This document shows, piece by piece, positions 50,493 to 59,217 of a DNA stretch of 64,000 bases (position 1 is the stretch's first letter; each line of letters begins with the position of its first letter). The notes under the pieces were generated by a model. That model had not been told where the DNA came from, ran no database searches, and was given only the letters and a program-made list of their open reading frames with translations. The translations under genes and the position numbers were made by a program. The stretch covers positions 63,234 through 127,233 of the forward strand of contig DIZF01000066.1 in the NCBI GenBank assembly GCA_002427815.1. The letters run 5' to 3'. The DNA comes from Ramlibacter tataouinensis. GTDB lineage: Bacteria > Pseudomonadota > Gammaproteobacteria > Burkholderiales > Burkholderiaceae_C.

Positions 50493-51530
50493 ATGCCCAA
50501 CCTTGATCGCATCACACCTCAGCGCCTGCCCGACCTGCTGCGCCGCATGCCCAAGGCCGAGCTGCACATCCACATCGAAGGCTCGCTCGAACCCGAGTTG
50601 ATCTTTGCGCTGGCGGCGCGCAACGGCGTGCAGATTCCCTACGCCAGCGTGGAAGAGCTGCGCCGCGCTTACGCTTTCACCAACCTGCAAAGCTTCCTGG
50701 ACATCTATTACGCCGGCGCCAGCGTGTTGATGAAGGAGCAGGACTTTTTCGACATGGCCTGGGCTTACCTGCAAAAGGCCGCGGCTGACAACGTGGTGCG
50801 CGCCGAAATCTTTTTCGACCCGCAGACGCATACCGCGCGCGGCGTCTCGATGGCGACGGTGATCAACGGCCTGCACCGAGCCTGCGAACAGGCGCAGCGT
50901 GAGCTGGGGGTCAGCGCCGCGCTGATCCTGTGCTTCCTGCGGCATCTGAGCGAGGAGGAAGCTTTCGCAACGCTGGAGCAGGCAATGCCGTTCCTGGGCC
51001 AGTTCATCGGCGTCGGCCTCGATTCGAGTGAGGTGGGCCATCCGCCGGAAAAATTCGCGCGCGTGTTCGCCCGCTGCCGCGAGCTGGGCCTGCACCTGGT
51101 CGCCCATGCAGGCGAGGAGGGCCCACCGGCCTATGTCTGGACTGCGCTGGACCTGTTGAAAGTCGAGCGCATCGATCACGGCGTGCAGTCGGCCAGGGAC
51201 CCGGCGCTGATGCGGCGGCTGGCGCAGGACCGCATTCCGCTCACCGTGTGCCCGCTGTCCAACCTCAAGCTGCGCGTGTTTCCCAGGCTCGCCGATCACA
51301 ACATCGGCAAGCTGCTCGATGCGGGGCTGGTCGCCACCATCAACTCCGACGACCCGGCCTATTTCGGCGGCTACATGAACGACAACTTCGTCCAGACCTT
51401 CGCCGCGACCGGCCTCACCGCACCGCAGGCGTACCAGCTGGCGAAGAATAGTTTCGAGGCGAGCTTCATCGACGCGGCCGTCAAGCGGAAATACGTCGAT
51501 CTGCTCGACGCGACGGTCGCGGCTTTCTAG
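50493..51530 (+). CDS. Adenine deaminase (adenosine-deaminase superfamily)
   Basis: 345 residues. Zinc ligands in AELHIHIEGSLEPELIF (HxH) and VAHAGEEGPP, with catalytic residues in NSDDPAYFGGYMNDNF. The segments EIFFDPQTHTARGV, VGLDSSEVGHPPEKFARVF and KVERIDHGVQSA match the bacterial/fungal adenine deaminase branch (Aah1-like, PA0148 type) rather than adenosine deaminase proper. Product hypoxanthine would feed XdhAB encoded nearby. GAGGAA precedes the ATG, 12 bases after the NHL gene. Confidence 0.87.
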   Translation: MPNLDRITPQRLPDLLRRMPKAELHIHIEGSLEPELIFALAARNGVQIPYASVEELRRAYAFTNLQSFLDIYYAGASVLMKEQDFFDMAWAYLQKAAADNVVRAEIFFDPQTHTARGVSMATVINGLHRACEQAQRELGVSAALILCFLRHLSEEEAFATLEQAMPFLGQFIGVGLDSSEVGHPPEKFARVFARCRELGLHLVAHAGEEGPPAYVWTALDLLKVERIDHGVQSARDPALMRRLAQDRIPLTVCPLSNLKLRVFPRLADHNIGKLLDAGLVATINSDDPAYFGGYMNDNFVQTFAATGLTAPQAYQLAKNSFEASFIDAAVKRKYVDLLDATVAAF

Positions 51531-51647
51531 CCAGTCCGCTCGCAACTGACCGGCATTGGGTCGGGCACAGCTCCAGCTCACTCTCATCCGACGCCTCGGG
51601 GTTAACCCTTGCTGCGTACGGATTTCGGCAACGCCCGTCGCGAAATT

Positions 51648-51724
51648 TGATGCTTGAAGGCATCACGGACTCGACCTAGCATGTCGCCACCAAAAGCACT
51701 GTGGTGCAACACGCAAGGCTTTTG
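51648..51724 (+). promoter_or_regulatory. Promoter, operator dyad and leader hairpin of the THI5-type operon
   Basis: A perfect dyad TGATGC-N6-GCATCA (51648-51665) covers a -35-like TTGAAG (51654-51659); 17 bases on is TAGCAT (51677-51682). The predicted transcript begins just before CAAAAGC (51691-51697), which pairs with GCTTTTG (51718-51724) to form a 5' leader hairpin enclosing GCAC/GTGC. The remainder of the 221-base gap (51531-51751) shows nothing further. Confidence 0.5.
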
Positions 51725-51751
51725 CTGATCAACCGGCCCACCCCCTTTTGA

Positions 51752-52795
51752 ATGGATATCACCATGTCAGACCTCGTGAACTCGCAGCGCAGACAGATCA
51801 TCAAGGCCTCTTTGCTGACCGGCGGGCTGGCCGCCACGGGCGGCCTGCTGTCGATCGAAGCGCAGGCGGCCGACAAGGCCACGGTCAACATGCAGCTGGG
51901 CTGGCTGGTCGGCGGCAACCAGGTCGGCGAAGTCGTCGCCAAGCGCATGGGCTACTACGACGAGGAAGGGATCAGCCTGGTGATCCAGCCGGGCGGCCCC
52001 AACGTGGACGGGGTGGCGGTGGTCGCATCCGGGCGGCACGAGCTGGGGCAGGTTTCGTCCAGCCCGTCGATCATGCTGGCCGTGTCGCAGGGTCTGCCGA
52101 TCCGCTGCTTCGCCGTGGGCGCGCAACGCCATCCGTACAGCTACTTCTCCCTGCCGAAGAATCCGGTGCGCAAGCCCGCCGACCTGGTTGGCAAGAAGGT
52201 GGGCGTCCAGTCGACGGCCATGATCCTGCTGAAGGCCCTGCTGGCCCAGAACAAGATCAACGAGAAGGACGTCAACGTCATCCCTATCGGCGCCGACATG
52301 ATGCCGCTCATGACCGGGCAGGTCGACGTGGTGTCCGGCTGGCTCACCAACACGACGGCGCTCAAGGTGCTGGGCAAGGACCGCATCGACATGACCTTGT
52401 GGGATTCGGGCGTGCGCCTCTACGCGCTGCCTTACTACGCCACCGTCAAGACCCTGCAGACCCAGCCCCGCGTGCTGGAGGGCTTTCTGCGCGCCACCTC
52501 GCGCGGCTGGCACTACGCGGACGCCAACCGCGACCAGGCCACCGACATGCTGGTCAAGGAATATCCCAACCTGAATCGTGACGACGAGCGGGTCGCGCTG
52601 GACATGATGCTGCGCTACAGCTTCGGCGAGCTGACCAGGACGCAGGGCTGGGGCGCCATGGATCCGGCCGTCTGGCAGGAGCAGATTTCCATGTATTCGC
52701 AGCTCGGCCAGTTCACCGCCAGCACACCGAAGCTGGCCGACGTGATGACGCTCGATCTGCTGAAGGCGACGCAGGCTGCGCGGACCAAGGCCTGA
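51752..52795 (+). CDS. ABC transporter substrate-binding protein (NMT1/THI5-like)
   Basis: 347 residues. A twin-arginine-type signal (NSQRRQIIKASLLTGGLAATGG) precedes TVNMQLGWLVGGNQVGEVVAKRMGYYDEEGISLVI and ADLVGKKVGVQSTAMILLKALL, matching the NMT1/THI5-like and SsuA/TauA binding-protein fold. Its ATPase and permease follow directly. Substrates of this group include thiamine precursors, sulfonates, nitrate, phthalate and pyrimidine-like compounds. Here the enzymes downstream suggest a carboxylic acid that is later CoA-activated (inference). The second ATG at 51764 is an alternative start. Confidence 0.87.
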   Translation: MDITMSDLVNSQRRQIIKASLLTGGLAATGGLLSIEAQAADKATVNMQLGWLVGGNQVGEVVAKRMGYYDEEGISLVIQPGGPNVDGVAVVASGRHELGQVSSSPSIMLAVSQGLPIRCFAVGAQRHPYSYFSLPKNPVRKPADLVGKKVGVQSTAMILLKALLAQNKINEKDVNVIPIGADMMPLMTGQVDVVSGWLTNTTALKVLGKDRIDMTLWDSGVRLYALPYYATVKTLQTQPRVLEGFLRATSRGWHYADANRDQATDMLVKEYPNLNRDDERVALDMMLRYSFGELTRTQGWGAMDPAVWQEQISMYSQLGQFTASTPKLADVMTLDLLKATQAARTKA

Positions 52796-52797
52796 GC

Positions 52798-53580
52798 GTG
52801 GATGCGAGCAGTGCCGCCCGGCCGGCTGTCAGCGCGCGAAACATAGGCGTGCGCTTCTTCGCGGAGCGCCGCAATGTGACGGCGCTCCAGGGCCTGAACA
52901 TCGACGTCGCGCAAGGCGAATTTCTGACGCTGCTGGGGCCATCGGGCTGCGGCAAGTCTACTTTCCTGCGTGTGGTGGCCGATCTGATCGATCCGGGCAG
53001 CGGCGCGATCGATGTGTTGTCATCGTCACCGCCGGCGGCGCGCAAGCGCCGCGACATCGGCTTCGTGTTCCAGGACCCGGCGCTGCTGCCATGGCGCACC
53101 GCTTTGCAGAACGTCGAGCTTCCGCTTCAAGTTGGCGGTGGCGCGGCCCGCAAGGGGCGCAGGGGCCCGCGTGAGCTGCTGGAAATGGTCGGCCTGAAAG
53201 ATCGGGAGCATGCCTACCCGCACGAGCTGTCCGGCGGCCAGCGCCAGCGCGTCTCGATTGCGCGCGCGTTGGTCAGCGACCCGAAGATCCTCCTGATGGA
53301 CGAGCCGTTCGGCGCGCTCGACGAAATTACCCGTGATCGACTCAATGAAGAGCTGTTGCGCGTGTGGAAAGAGACTGGCCTCACCGTTCTGTTCGTCACC
53401 CACAGCATTCATGAAGCCGCGTTTCTCGGCCAGCGTGTGCTGATGCTGGCAACCAATCCCGGGCGGGTCCGGGAGATCGTGCCCGTCGATCTGCCCGGCG
53501 ACCGCACGCTGGCCATTCGCGAGACGCCCGAGTTCGTCCAACTCACCGCGCATCTGCGGCGGGTGCTCGAATCCTGCTGA
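52798..53580 (+). CDS. ABC transporter ATP-binding protein (SsuB/TauB type)
   Basis: 260 residues. Walker A LGPSGCGKST, Q-loop FVFQDPALLPWR, signature LSGGQRQRVSIARAL, Walker B ILLMDEPFGALD and switch VTHSIHEA. GTG start two bases after the binding-protein stop. It powers the importer with the permease at 53592. Confidence 0.92.
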   Translation: MDASSAARPAVSARNIGVRFFAERRNVTALQGLNIDVAQGEFLTLLGPSGCGKSTFLRVVADLIDPGSGAIDVLSSSPPAARKRRDIGFVFQDPALLPWRTALQNVELPLQVGGGAARKGRRGPRELLEMVGLKDREHAYPHELSGGQRQRVSIARALVSDPKILLMDEPFGALDEITRDRLNEELLRVWKETGLTVLFVTHSIHEAAFLGQRVLMLATNPGRVREIVPVDLPGDRTLAIRETPEFVQLTAHLRRVLESC

Positions 53581-53591
53581 GGACACCCAAC

Positions 53592-54443
53592 ATGACGTCC
53601 ACCTCGATCAATGCCGCCGTCGACGCTGCGGCTCCCGAAGACCTGCAAGACACCGAGCACATGGCCTGGGCCGCCGCACGACGCCGGCGGCTCTGGCGCA
53701 GCCGGGTCCTGCCGGCACTGGGCATCGTCGGCCTCATTGCGCTGTGGTGGGCCGTCGTGGTTTTCTTCAACGTCCAGCCGTTCATCGCGCCCTCACCGGG
53801 CCTGGTGCTGAAAACCCTGTACCTGAAACGCGAAGTGCTGCTGGCCAACCTCATTCCCACGGCCACAGAGGCGGCCGGAGGCTTTCTGCTGGGCAACCTC
53901 GCCGCGGTGCTGATCGCCACTGTCTTTGTCCACAACAAGACGCTGCAGGACATCTTCTTCCCGGTGGTGCTGATGTTCAACGCCATTCCCATCGTCGCGA
54001 AGGCACCCATCCTGGTGCTGATCATGGGCAACGGCATGGAGCCCAAGATCACGATCGCAGCGCTGGTGTGCTTCTTCCCGACGCTGGTCAACACCGTGCG
54101 CGGCCTCGAGTCCGTCAACCCGCAGGCCATGGAGCTGATGCGCGTGCTGTCGGCCAGCAAGACCGAGATCTTCTTCCGGCTGCGCCTGTTCAATGCGCTG
54201 CCCTACATGTTCTCGGCGCTGCGCATCGCCGCCTCGATGTGTGTCATCGGCGCGGTGGTCGGGGAATGGATCGGCGCCACCGTGGGCGTCGGCGCCATGA
54301 TCATCCAGGCCACTTTCAATTTCGACTCGGCGTTGCTGTACGCGGCCATCGTGATGAGCGCTAGCCTGTCGGGCACCTTCTTCCTGCTGGTCGTGCTGGC
54401 CGAGCGCTGGCTGATCCGCTGGCAACCCGAAAACGTGCATTGA
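53592..54443 (+). CDS. ABC transporter permease (SsuC/TauC type)
   Basis: 283 residues, about six membrane helices. MELMRVLSASKTEIFFRLRLFNALPYMFSALRIAASM is the EAA coupling loop, and VVGEWIGATVGVGAMI the conserved C-terminal region. A polar N-terminal 35 residues precedes the first helix. Co-transcribed with the binding protein and ATPase. Confidence 0.92.
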   Translation: MTSTSINAAVDAAAPEDLQDTEHMAWAAARRRRLWRSRVLPALGIVGLIALWWAVVVFFNVQPFIAPSPGLVLKTLYLKREVLLANLIPTATEAAGGFLLGNLAAVLIATVFVHNKTLQDIFFPVVLMFNAIPIVAKAPILVLIMGNGMEPKITIAALVCFFPTLVNTVRGLESVNPQAMELMRVLSASKTEIFFRLRLFNALPYMFSALRIAASMCVIGAVVGEWIGATVGVGAMIIQATFNFDSALLYAAIVMSASLSGTFFLLVVLAERWLIRWQPENVH

Positions 54444-54491
54444 GACCGGCGGGCAGCGCCCGCTGGATGAACCCAACCAGGAGTGACGAAG

Positions 54492-55883
54492 ATGAGTCGA
54501 ATCGGTGATTGGATGCAGGAGCCTGCGCGCGAGGTCCGGGTGGCTGCGCAGGCCGACGTCGTGGTGGTTGGGGGCGGCCCCGCCGGGCTGGCGGCCGCGT
54601 TTGCCGCCGCCCGCAATGGCGCCCGGGTGACGCTGCTGGAGCGCTACAACCACCTCGGTGGACTGGCTTCGGGCGGCATGGTGCTGGTGCTCGACGACAT
54701 GTGGGACGCCCACCTGGGCGAGATCTCGGTGCGCGGCACCTGCATGGAGATGATCGACCGCATGGCAGCGCTGGGGCTGGCGAAGTTCCCGACCCGCGGC
54801 GAATGGGGCACCGCGCCCGCTTCGGTGGAGAAATGGTCCCGCTGGGGGGCTTTCGACTTCCACACCAAGGAAAAGCCGCACCCCATCGTCTTTGCGGTGG
54901 CGTTCGACCCTGACGCATGGAAACGCGTGTCGATGGAACAGGTCAAGGAGTTGGGCATCGAGCTGCGCCTGCACTCCTGGTTCTCGCGTACGCTGGTCGA
55001 GGACGGCAAGGTCAAGGGCGTGATCTGCGACACCAAGAGCGGGCGCGAGGCGATCCTGGGCAATGTGGTGATCGACACGACCGGCGACCTGGACGTGGCG
55101 GCTTCGGCCGGCGCGCCGCACATCGGCGGCAGCTACATCGTCACCACCGTGTTCCGCCTCGGCGGCGTGGACGCCGACGAAGCCGAGCGCTTCGAGCGCG
55201 AGGAACCCGAGGCCTTCGACAAGCTCGACCGCGAAATCAAGCGGATGCTGGGCGGCAGCTGGGCCCATTGGTGGCTCAAGACGCCGCTGCCCGGCGTTGT
55301 GTGGTGCAACTGCCCGCACATGCCGGGGCTCGATCCGCTCAAGGTGGCTGACCTGACCCGCGCCGAGGTCGAGGGCCGCAAGATCGTGCACCAGACCGTG
55401 GACTTCGTGCGCGCCCGGCATCCGGGCTTCCAGAACTGCTACGTGGTGGACATGGCGCCGCAGACCGGCGTGCGCCAGACCCGATTGCTGGAAGGCGAGC
55501 ACGTCATGAGCAAGGAAGACGTCATGCAGCGCACCCGCTTCGCCGACAGCATCGCCCGCGGCCGCGATTACTACTACCCCTACCGCGCCCTGCTGCCGCG
55601 CAGCGTCGAGAACCTGCTGGTCGCCGGCCGGCATTACTCGGCGACTTCCGCAGCACAGAAGATTTCGCGGGAAATACCTCCATGCATGGCCATGGGAGAA
55701 GCGGCGGGCGTGGCCGCGGCGCTGGCGCTGAATGCGGGCGTGTCGGTGCGCAACGTCGACGTCGCGGCCGTGCAGCGCACGCTGCGGGCCCAGGGGGCCG
55801 ACCCCGGGACCCAGACCGGGCCCAACCCGGACGTGCCGGCCATCGCGCTCGGCGCCGATGAGCGTGTGGAGGTGGCAGCATGA
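54492..55883 (+). CDS. FAD-dependent oxidoreductase (FAD_oxidored family)
   Basis: 463 residues. ADVVVVGGGPAGLAAAFAAARNGARVTLLERYNHLGGLASGGMV is the FAD site with the GG-L-AS-GG signature. NVVIDTTGDLDVAASAGAPHIGG, QTGVRQTRLLEGEHVM and YYPYRALLPRSVENLLVAGRHYSATSAAQ match PF12831 proteins. Relatives oxidise or dehydrogenate carboxylic acids, but no specific reaction is proven. AGGAG precedes the ATG and its stop overlaps the CoA-transferase start by four bases, so it is part of the same pathway. Same family as the protein at 29608-30939. Confidence 0.85.
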   Translation: MSRIGDWMQEPAREVRVAAQADVVVVGGGPAGLAAAFAAARNGARVTLLERYNHLGGLASGGMVLVLDDMWDAHLGEISVRGTCMEMIDRMAALGLAKFPTRGEWGTAPASVEKWSRWGAFDFHTKEKPHPIVFAVAFDPDAWKRVSMEQVKELGIELRLHSWFSRTLVEDGKVKGVICDTKSGREAILGNVVIDTTGDLDVAASAGAPHIGGSYIVTTVFRLGGVDADEAERFEREEPEAFDKLDREIKRMLGGSWAHWWLKTPLPGVVWCNCPHMPGLDPLKVADLTRAEVEGRKIVHQTVDFVRARHPGFQNCYVVDMAPQTGVRQTRLLEGEHVMSKEDVMQRTRFADSIARGRDYYYPYRALLPRSVENLLVAGRHYSATSAAQKISREIPPCMAMGEAAGVAAALALNAGVSVRNVDVAAVQRTLRAQGADPGTQTGPNPDVPAIALGADERVEVAA

Positions 55884-57058
55884 GCGGCGATCGCAAATCC
55901 GGCGCGCAGCTGCCCTTGGCCGGCATCCGGGTGATCGACTTCACCCAGGTGATGATGGGCCCCGTCTGCACCCAGATGCTCGCCGACCATGGCGCCGATG
56001 TCATCAAGGTCGAGCGCAAGGGCGCCGGTGACTTGAGCCGCTCCACCTTCAAGGCCGTCGCTGGCCAGGACAATCCCATCTTCTGCAGCCTGAACCGCAA
56101 CAAGCGCAGCGTCGAGATTGATCTGCGCGACCCGGCCCAGGTGGATCTGGTCAAGGCCTTGATCGCCGACGCCGACGTCGTCACCAACAACTTTCGCGCC
56201 GGCGTGATGGAGCGGCTGGGCCTGGGCTACGAGGATTGCCGCGCCCTGAACCCGCGCATCATCTATGCGGTCGGCACCGGTTTTGGCGAGACCGGGCCCT
56301 ATTCGCACAAAGGCGGGCAGGATGTGCTGGCGCAGGCGCTGACCGGCGTGATGGCGCGGCGGGCCGACGATGAGATCCCGGTTTCGATCTATCCCACGGC
56401 GCTCGCCGACTACACGGCGGGCATGCACATGGTGCAGGGCATCCTGTTTGCGCTGCTGCAACGCGAGCGCACCGGCGAGGGGCAGAAGATCAGCGTTTCG
56501 CTGTACAACTCCATGCTCGCCATGCAGATGCAGGAAGCCGCCATGATCATGATGGCCGACTCCGAAGTGAACTGGGCGGCGATGCCGCTGTCCGGTGTGT
56601 TCGCCACCCAGACCGGGCCCCTGGTGCTGGTGGGCGCCTTCAAGGCCAATCCGTTGCGCGACATCTGCACCGCGCTGGACCTGCCCGACCTCTCGGTGGA
56701 CGAGCGCTTCAACACGCAGGCCCAGCAATTCAAGAACAAGTCCGAACTGCACCAGATGTTCAGCGAGCGCTTCGCCAGCAACACGCGCGAGCACTGGCTG
56801 GCGCGGCTGGAAGAGCAGGATCTGTTGTCGGCGCCGGTGCGCGACATGCGCGAAGCGCTGGTCGATCCGCAAACGCTGCACAACCGCATGATCATGGAAG
56901 GCGAGCCGACCGGCGGCCGGCCGATGCGCTTCATCGCCAGCCCGATCCAGATGTCCGGCGCGCAGGTGCAATTGCGCATGGCGCCGCCGACGCTGGGTCA
57001 GCACACGGCTGAAGTCCTGGCCGAGGCGCACGCTTTGGCGACAGGGGTGGCGCGATGA
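55880..57058 (+). CDS. CaiB/BaiF-type CoA-transferase (class III)
   Basis: 392 residues. LAGIRVIDFTQVMMGPVCTQMLADHGADVIKVER and CSLNRNKRSVEIDLRD are the N-terminal class III signatures; FGETGPYSHKGGQDVLAQALTG holds the catalytic Asp. Transfers CoA from an acyl donor to a carboxylic acid. It overlaps both neighbours by four bases. In this operon it should activate the imported or oxidised acid for the hydratase that follows. Confidence 0.92.
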   Translation: MSGDRKSGAQLPLAGIRVIDFTQVMMGPVCTQMLADHGADVIKVERKGAGDLSRSTFKAVAGQDNPIFCSLNRNKRSVEIDLRDPAQVDLVKALIADADVVTNNFRAGVMERLGLGYEDCRALNPRIIYAVGTGFGETGPYSHKGGQDVLAQALTGVMARRADDEIPVSIYPTALADYTAGMHMVQGILFALLQRERTGEGQKISVSLYNSMLAMQMQEAAMIMMADSEVNWAAMPLSGVFATQTGPLVLVGAFKANPLRDICTALDLPDLSVDERFNTQAQQFKNKSELHQMFSERFASNTREHWLARLEEQDLLSAPVRDMREALVDPQTLHNRMIMEGEPTGGRPMRFIASPIQMSGAQVQLRMAPPTLGQHTAEVLAEAHALATGVAR

Positions 57059-57828
57059 GCGTTCGCATCGAGTGGGCCGACCACGTCGCCACCGTCACCA
57101 TCGACCGTCCCGATGTGCTCAACGCCATCGACCTGGCCACCGAAGCCGAACTGCAGCAGATCTGGTCCGAGCTCGAGCGCAACGACGACGTGCGCCTGGT
57201 GGTGTTGACCGGCGCAGGGGACCGTGCCTTCTGCGTCGGCGCCGACATGAAGAATCCTTCGGTGAAGGGAGTCGATTACTGGGCCGCGGCCCGTCCGGGC
57301 GGCTTCGGCGGCATCGCTTTGCGCGAAACGCTCAACGTACCGGTCCTAGCGCGGGTCAACGGTTTCGCCCTGGGCGGCGGGTTCGAGATGGTGCTGGGCT
57401 GCGACCTGGTCGTGGCCTGCGAGGAAGCGAGCTTCGGCCTGCCCGAAGCGCTGGTGGGACGCATGCCGCTGGACGGAGGCATGACGCTGTTGCAACGCCA
57501 GATTCCGTTTCGCCAAGCGATGGGTGTGATGCTCACCGGCCAGCGGCTGAGTGCAAAACGCGCGCTCGAACTCGGCCTCGTCAACGAGGTGGTGCCGCGG
57601 GCCGGGCTGGACGATGCGGTGGCCCGGTGGACGCAGGCCATCCTGGCTTGCGCGCCGCTTTCCCTGCGCGCGATCAAGCAGGTGGTGCGCCAGACCGCCA
57701 CGCTTTCGGCGGCGCAGGCGCAGGCCGTGCGGCTGCCCGCGCTGGTTGCCGCCTTGCAGTCCGAGGATGCGAACGAAGGCGTGCTCGCCTTCCAGCAAAA
57801 GCGCAAGCCGCAGTGGCGCGGCCGCTGA
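57055..57828 (+). CDS. Enoyl-CoA hydratase/isomerase
   Basis: 257 residues. VLTGAGDRAFCVGADMK and GFALGGGFEMVLGCDLVVACEEASFGLPEALVGRMPLDGG form the oxyanion hole and crotonase core; the Glu in FGLPEAL is at the position of the second catalytic acid. Crotonases hydrate, isomerise or cleave acyl-CoA thioesters. The start overlaps the CoA-transferase stop (ATGA). It probably acts on the CoA ester made by the preceding enzyme. Confidence 0.92.
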   Translation: MSVRIEWADHVATVTIDRPDVLNAIDLATEAELQQIWSELERNDDVRLVVLTGAGDRAFCVGADMKNPSVKGVDYWAAARPGGFGGIALRETLNVPVLARVNGFALGGGFEMVLGCDLVVACEEASFGLPEALVGRMPLDGGMTLLQRQIPFRQAMGVMLTGQRLSAKRALELGLVNEVVPRAGLDDAVARWTQAILACAPLSLRAIKQVVRQTATLSAAQAQAVRLPALVAALQSEDANEGVLAFQQKRKPQWRGR

Positions 57829-57841
57829 GGGTATCCGCGGC

Positions 57842-58183
57842 ATGGCCTACGTCATAGCGAGCGCCTGCATCGATGTGAAGGACGGCGCCTGCGTCAAGTG
57901 CTGCCCGGTGGACTGCATCTACGTGGGCGAACGCACGCTCTACATCCATCCGGACGAATGCATCGACTGCGGCGTGTGCGTGTCGGCCTGTCCGGTCGAA
58001 GCCATCTACGAGGACCGGAAACTGCCGGCCCCGCTCCGGCCGTTCCTGGCGATCAACCGGGAGTTCTTCGATCCGCAGGTCAGCGGCCTGGGCTCGCCCG
58101 GTGGGGCGGCCGACGTCGGGCCGCTGAAATGCGATCATCCGAGTGTTGCGGCGTGGCCGTCGCGAAAGGAAAGCGGCGGCTGA
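57842..58183 (+). CDS. FdxA-type 7Fe/8Fe ferredoxin
   Basis: 113 residues. An N-terminal cysteine region (SACIDVKDGACVKCCPVDC) and a second CxxCxxC...CP cluster site (CIDCGVCVSACPVEAIYED) bracket HPDE, as in FdxA ferredoxins (a [3Fe-4S] or [4Fe-4S] plus a [4Fe-4S]). A C-terminal tail of about 45 residues lacks cysteines in pattern. It is 13 bases after the hydratase gene and could be the electron partner of the FAD oxidoreductase in this operon. Confidence 0.9.
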   Translation: MAYVIASACIDVKDGACVKCCPVDCIYVGERTLYIHPDECIDCGVCVSACPVEAIYEDRKLPAPLRPFLAINREFFDPQVSGLGSPGGAADVGPLKCDHPSVAAWPSRKESGG

Positions 58184-58212
58184 CAGCGGCGACTTCACTG
58201 GAGCGTTCGTTC

Positions 58213-59127
58213 ATGCATGCCATCGTCCTGAAGTATTTTGTCGAGGTGGCCCGTTGCGGCTCGGTGCGCAAGGCATCCGAGGCGTTGCATGTCGCGGCCA
58301 GTGCCGTCAACCGGCAGGTCCTCAATCTCGAGGAGGAGTTGGGGGTCGAGCTGTTCGATCGCCTGCCCGCCGGCATGCGTCTGAACCCCGCGGGGGAGCG
58401 GCTGCTGCGGCACATCCAGGGGACGCTGCACGACTTCCAGGTGGTGCGCACCGAGATCGACGCACTCAAGGGCGACCGAAGCGGCCACATCAAGGTGGTT
58501 TCGATGGACTCGCTCTTTCTCGACCTGCTGCCGGCGGTGGTGGCGGAGTTTTCGCAGGTCTATCCGGCCGCGACTTACACCATGACAGCGGCGCAACCGA
58601 TGGACGTGGCGGCGGCCGTGCTGTCGGGGCAGGCCGATATTGGCTGCAGCTTCGTCGGTCGCCTGCCCACGGGCGTGGCGGCGGTTGTCCTGGCGGCCCT
58701 GCCCTTTGGCATCGTGATGCCGCCTGGCCATCCGCTGGCCGGCCAGGACCAGGTCAGCCTGGCCGACTGTGCCCGCTACCCGTTCATGCGGTCGAGTTCG
58801 CAGCCCGCGGTCAGCAGCGTCACGTCGCCGGAGTTCGCCAAGTTCTGGGACGAAATCGAGCCGGTGGCCACCTGTAGCTGGACGCCGATGCTCAAGAAAT
58901 TGATCATCGCCGGCAAGGGAATTTCCTGCTTCTCCAAGATCGCTTTCATCGACGAGCTGGAGCGCGGCGAGCTGGTCTGGCGGCCCTTCGACCTGCCGGC
59001 CTTGAACGAAATGCAGGTCGGGATCCTGGTGCCGACCCAGCGGGTGCTGCCGCATGTCACGCAGAACTTCGTGGCCCGCATGACCAAGAAGCTCAAGCAA
59101 CTGGAGGCGGTGGCGGCGGCCGTCTGA
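58213..59127 (+). CDS. LysR-family transcriptional regulator
   Basis: 304 residues. The N-terminal HTH (VEVARCGSVRKASEALHVAASAVNRQVLNLEEELGVELFDRL) and a type 2 periplasmic-binding effector domain are visible. The start at 58213 has GGAG nine bases upstream. It lies at the end of the importer/FAD/CoA operon in the same direction and so is its likely regulator, probably acting on the dyad near 51648. Confidence 0.9.
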   Translation: MHAIVLKYFVEVARCGSVRKASEALHVAASAVNRQVLNLEEELGVELFDRLPAGMRLNPAGERLLRHIQGTLHDFQVVRTEIDALKGDRSGHIKVVSMDSLFLDLLPAVVAEFSQVYPAATYTMTAAQPMDVAAAVLSGQADIGCSFVGRLPTGVAAVVLAALPFGIVMPPGHPLAGQDQVSLADCARYPFMRSSSQPAVSSVTSPEFAKFWDEIEPVATCSWTPMLKKLIIAGKGISCFSKIAFIDELERGELVWRPFDLPALNEMQVGILVPTQRVLPHVTQNFVARMTKKLKQLEAVAAAV

Positions 59128-59141
59128 GGCGCCCTCGCGCG

Positions 59142-59189
59142 TTAAAATGCCGCCACACAGGTCGTCGTCCCGGCGGCCTTTGTTTTTTT
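59142..59189 (+). promoter_or_regulatory. -10-like element overlapping a terminator-like hairpin
   Basis: TTAAAAT (59142-59148) resembles a strong -10 element. Directly after it GCCGCC (59149-59154) can pair with GGCGGC (59172-59177), followed by a T-rich run (59179-59189). From the LysR gene upstream this would be an intrinsic terminator. A transcript starting at the -10 would lack the 5' arm, so attenuation is not supported. Confidence 0.4.
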
Positions 59190-59217
59190 CTCGTCCGGGG
59201 CCATGTAGAGGACCACC

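Noticed and set aside
51691..51712. NtrC-type binding site (GCAC...GTGC)
   Set aside because: The half-sites are separated by four bases, not the seven expected, and no sigma-54 -24/-12 element follows.
59149..59217. Riboswitch or attenuator in the leader of the BMP2-guaD operon
   Set aside because: The hairpin's 5' arm would lie upstream of the transcription start implied by the -10, and I could not match a known purine or xanthine aptamer.
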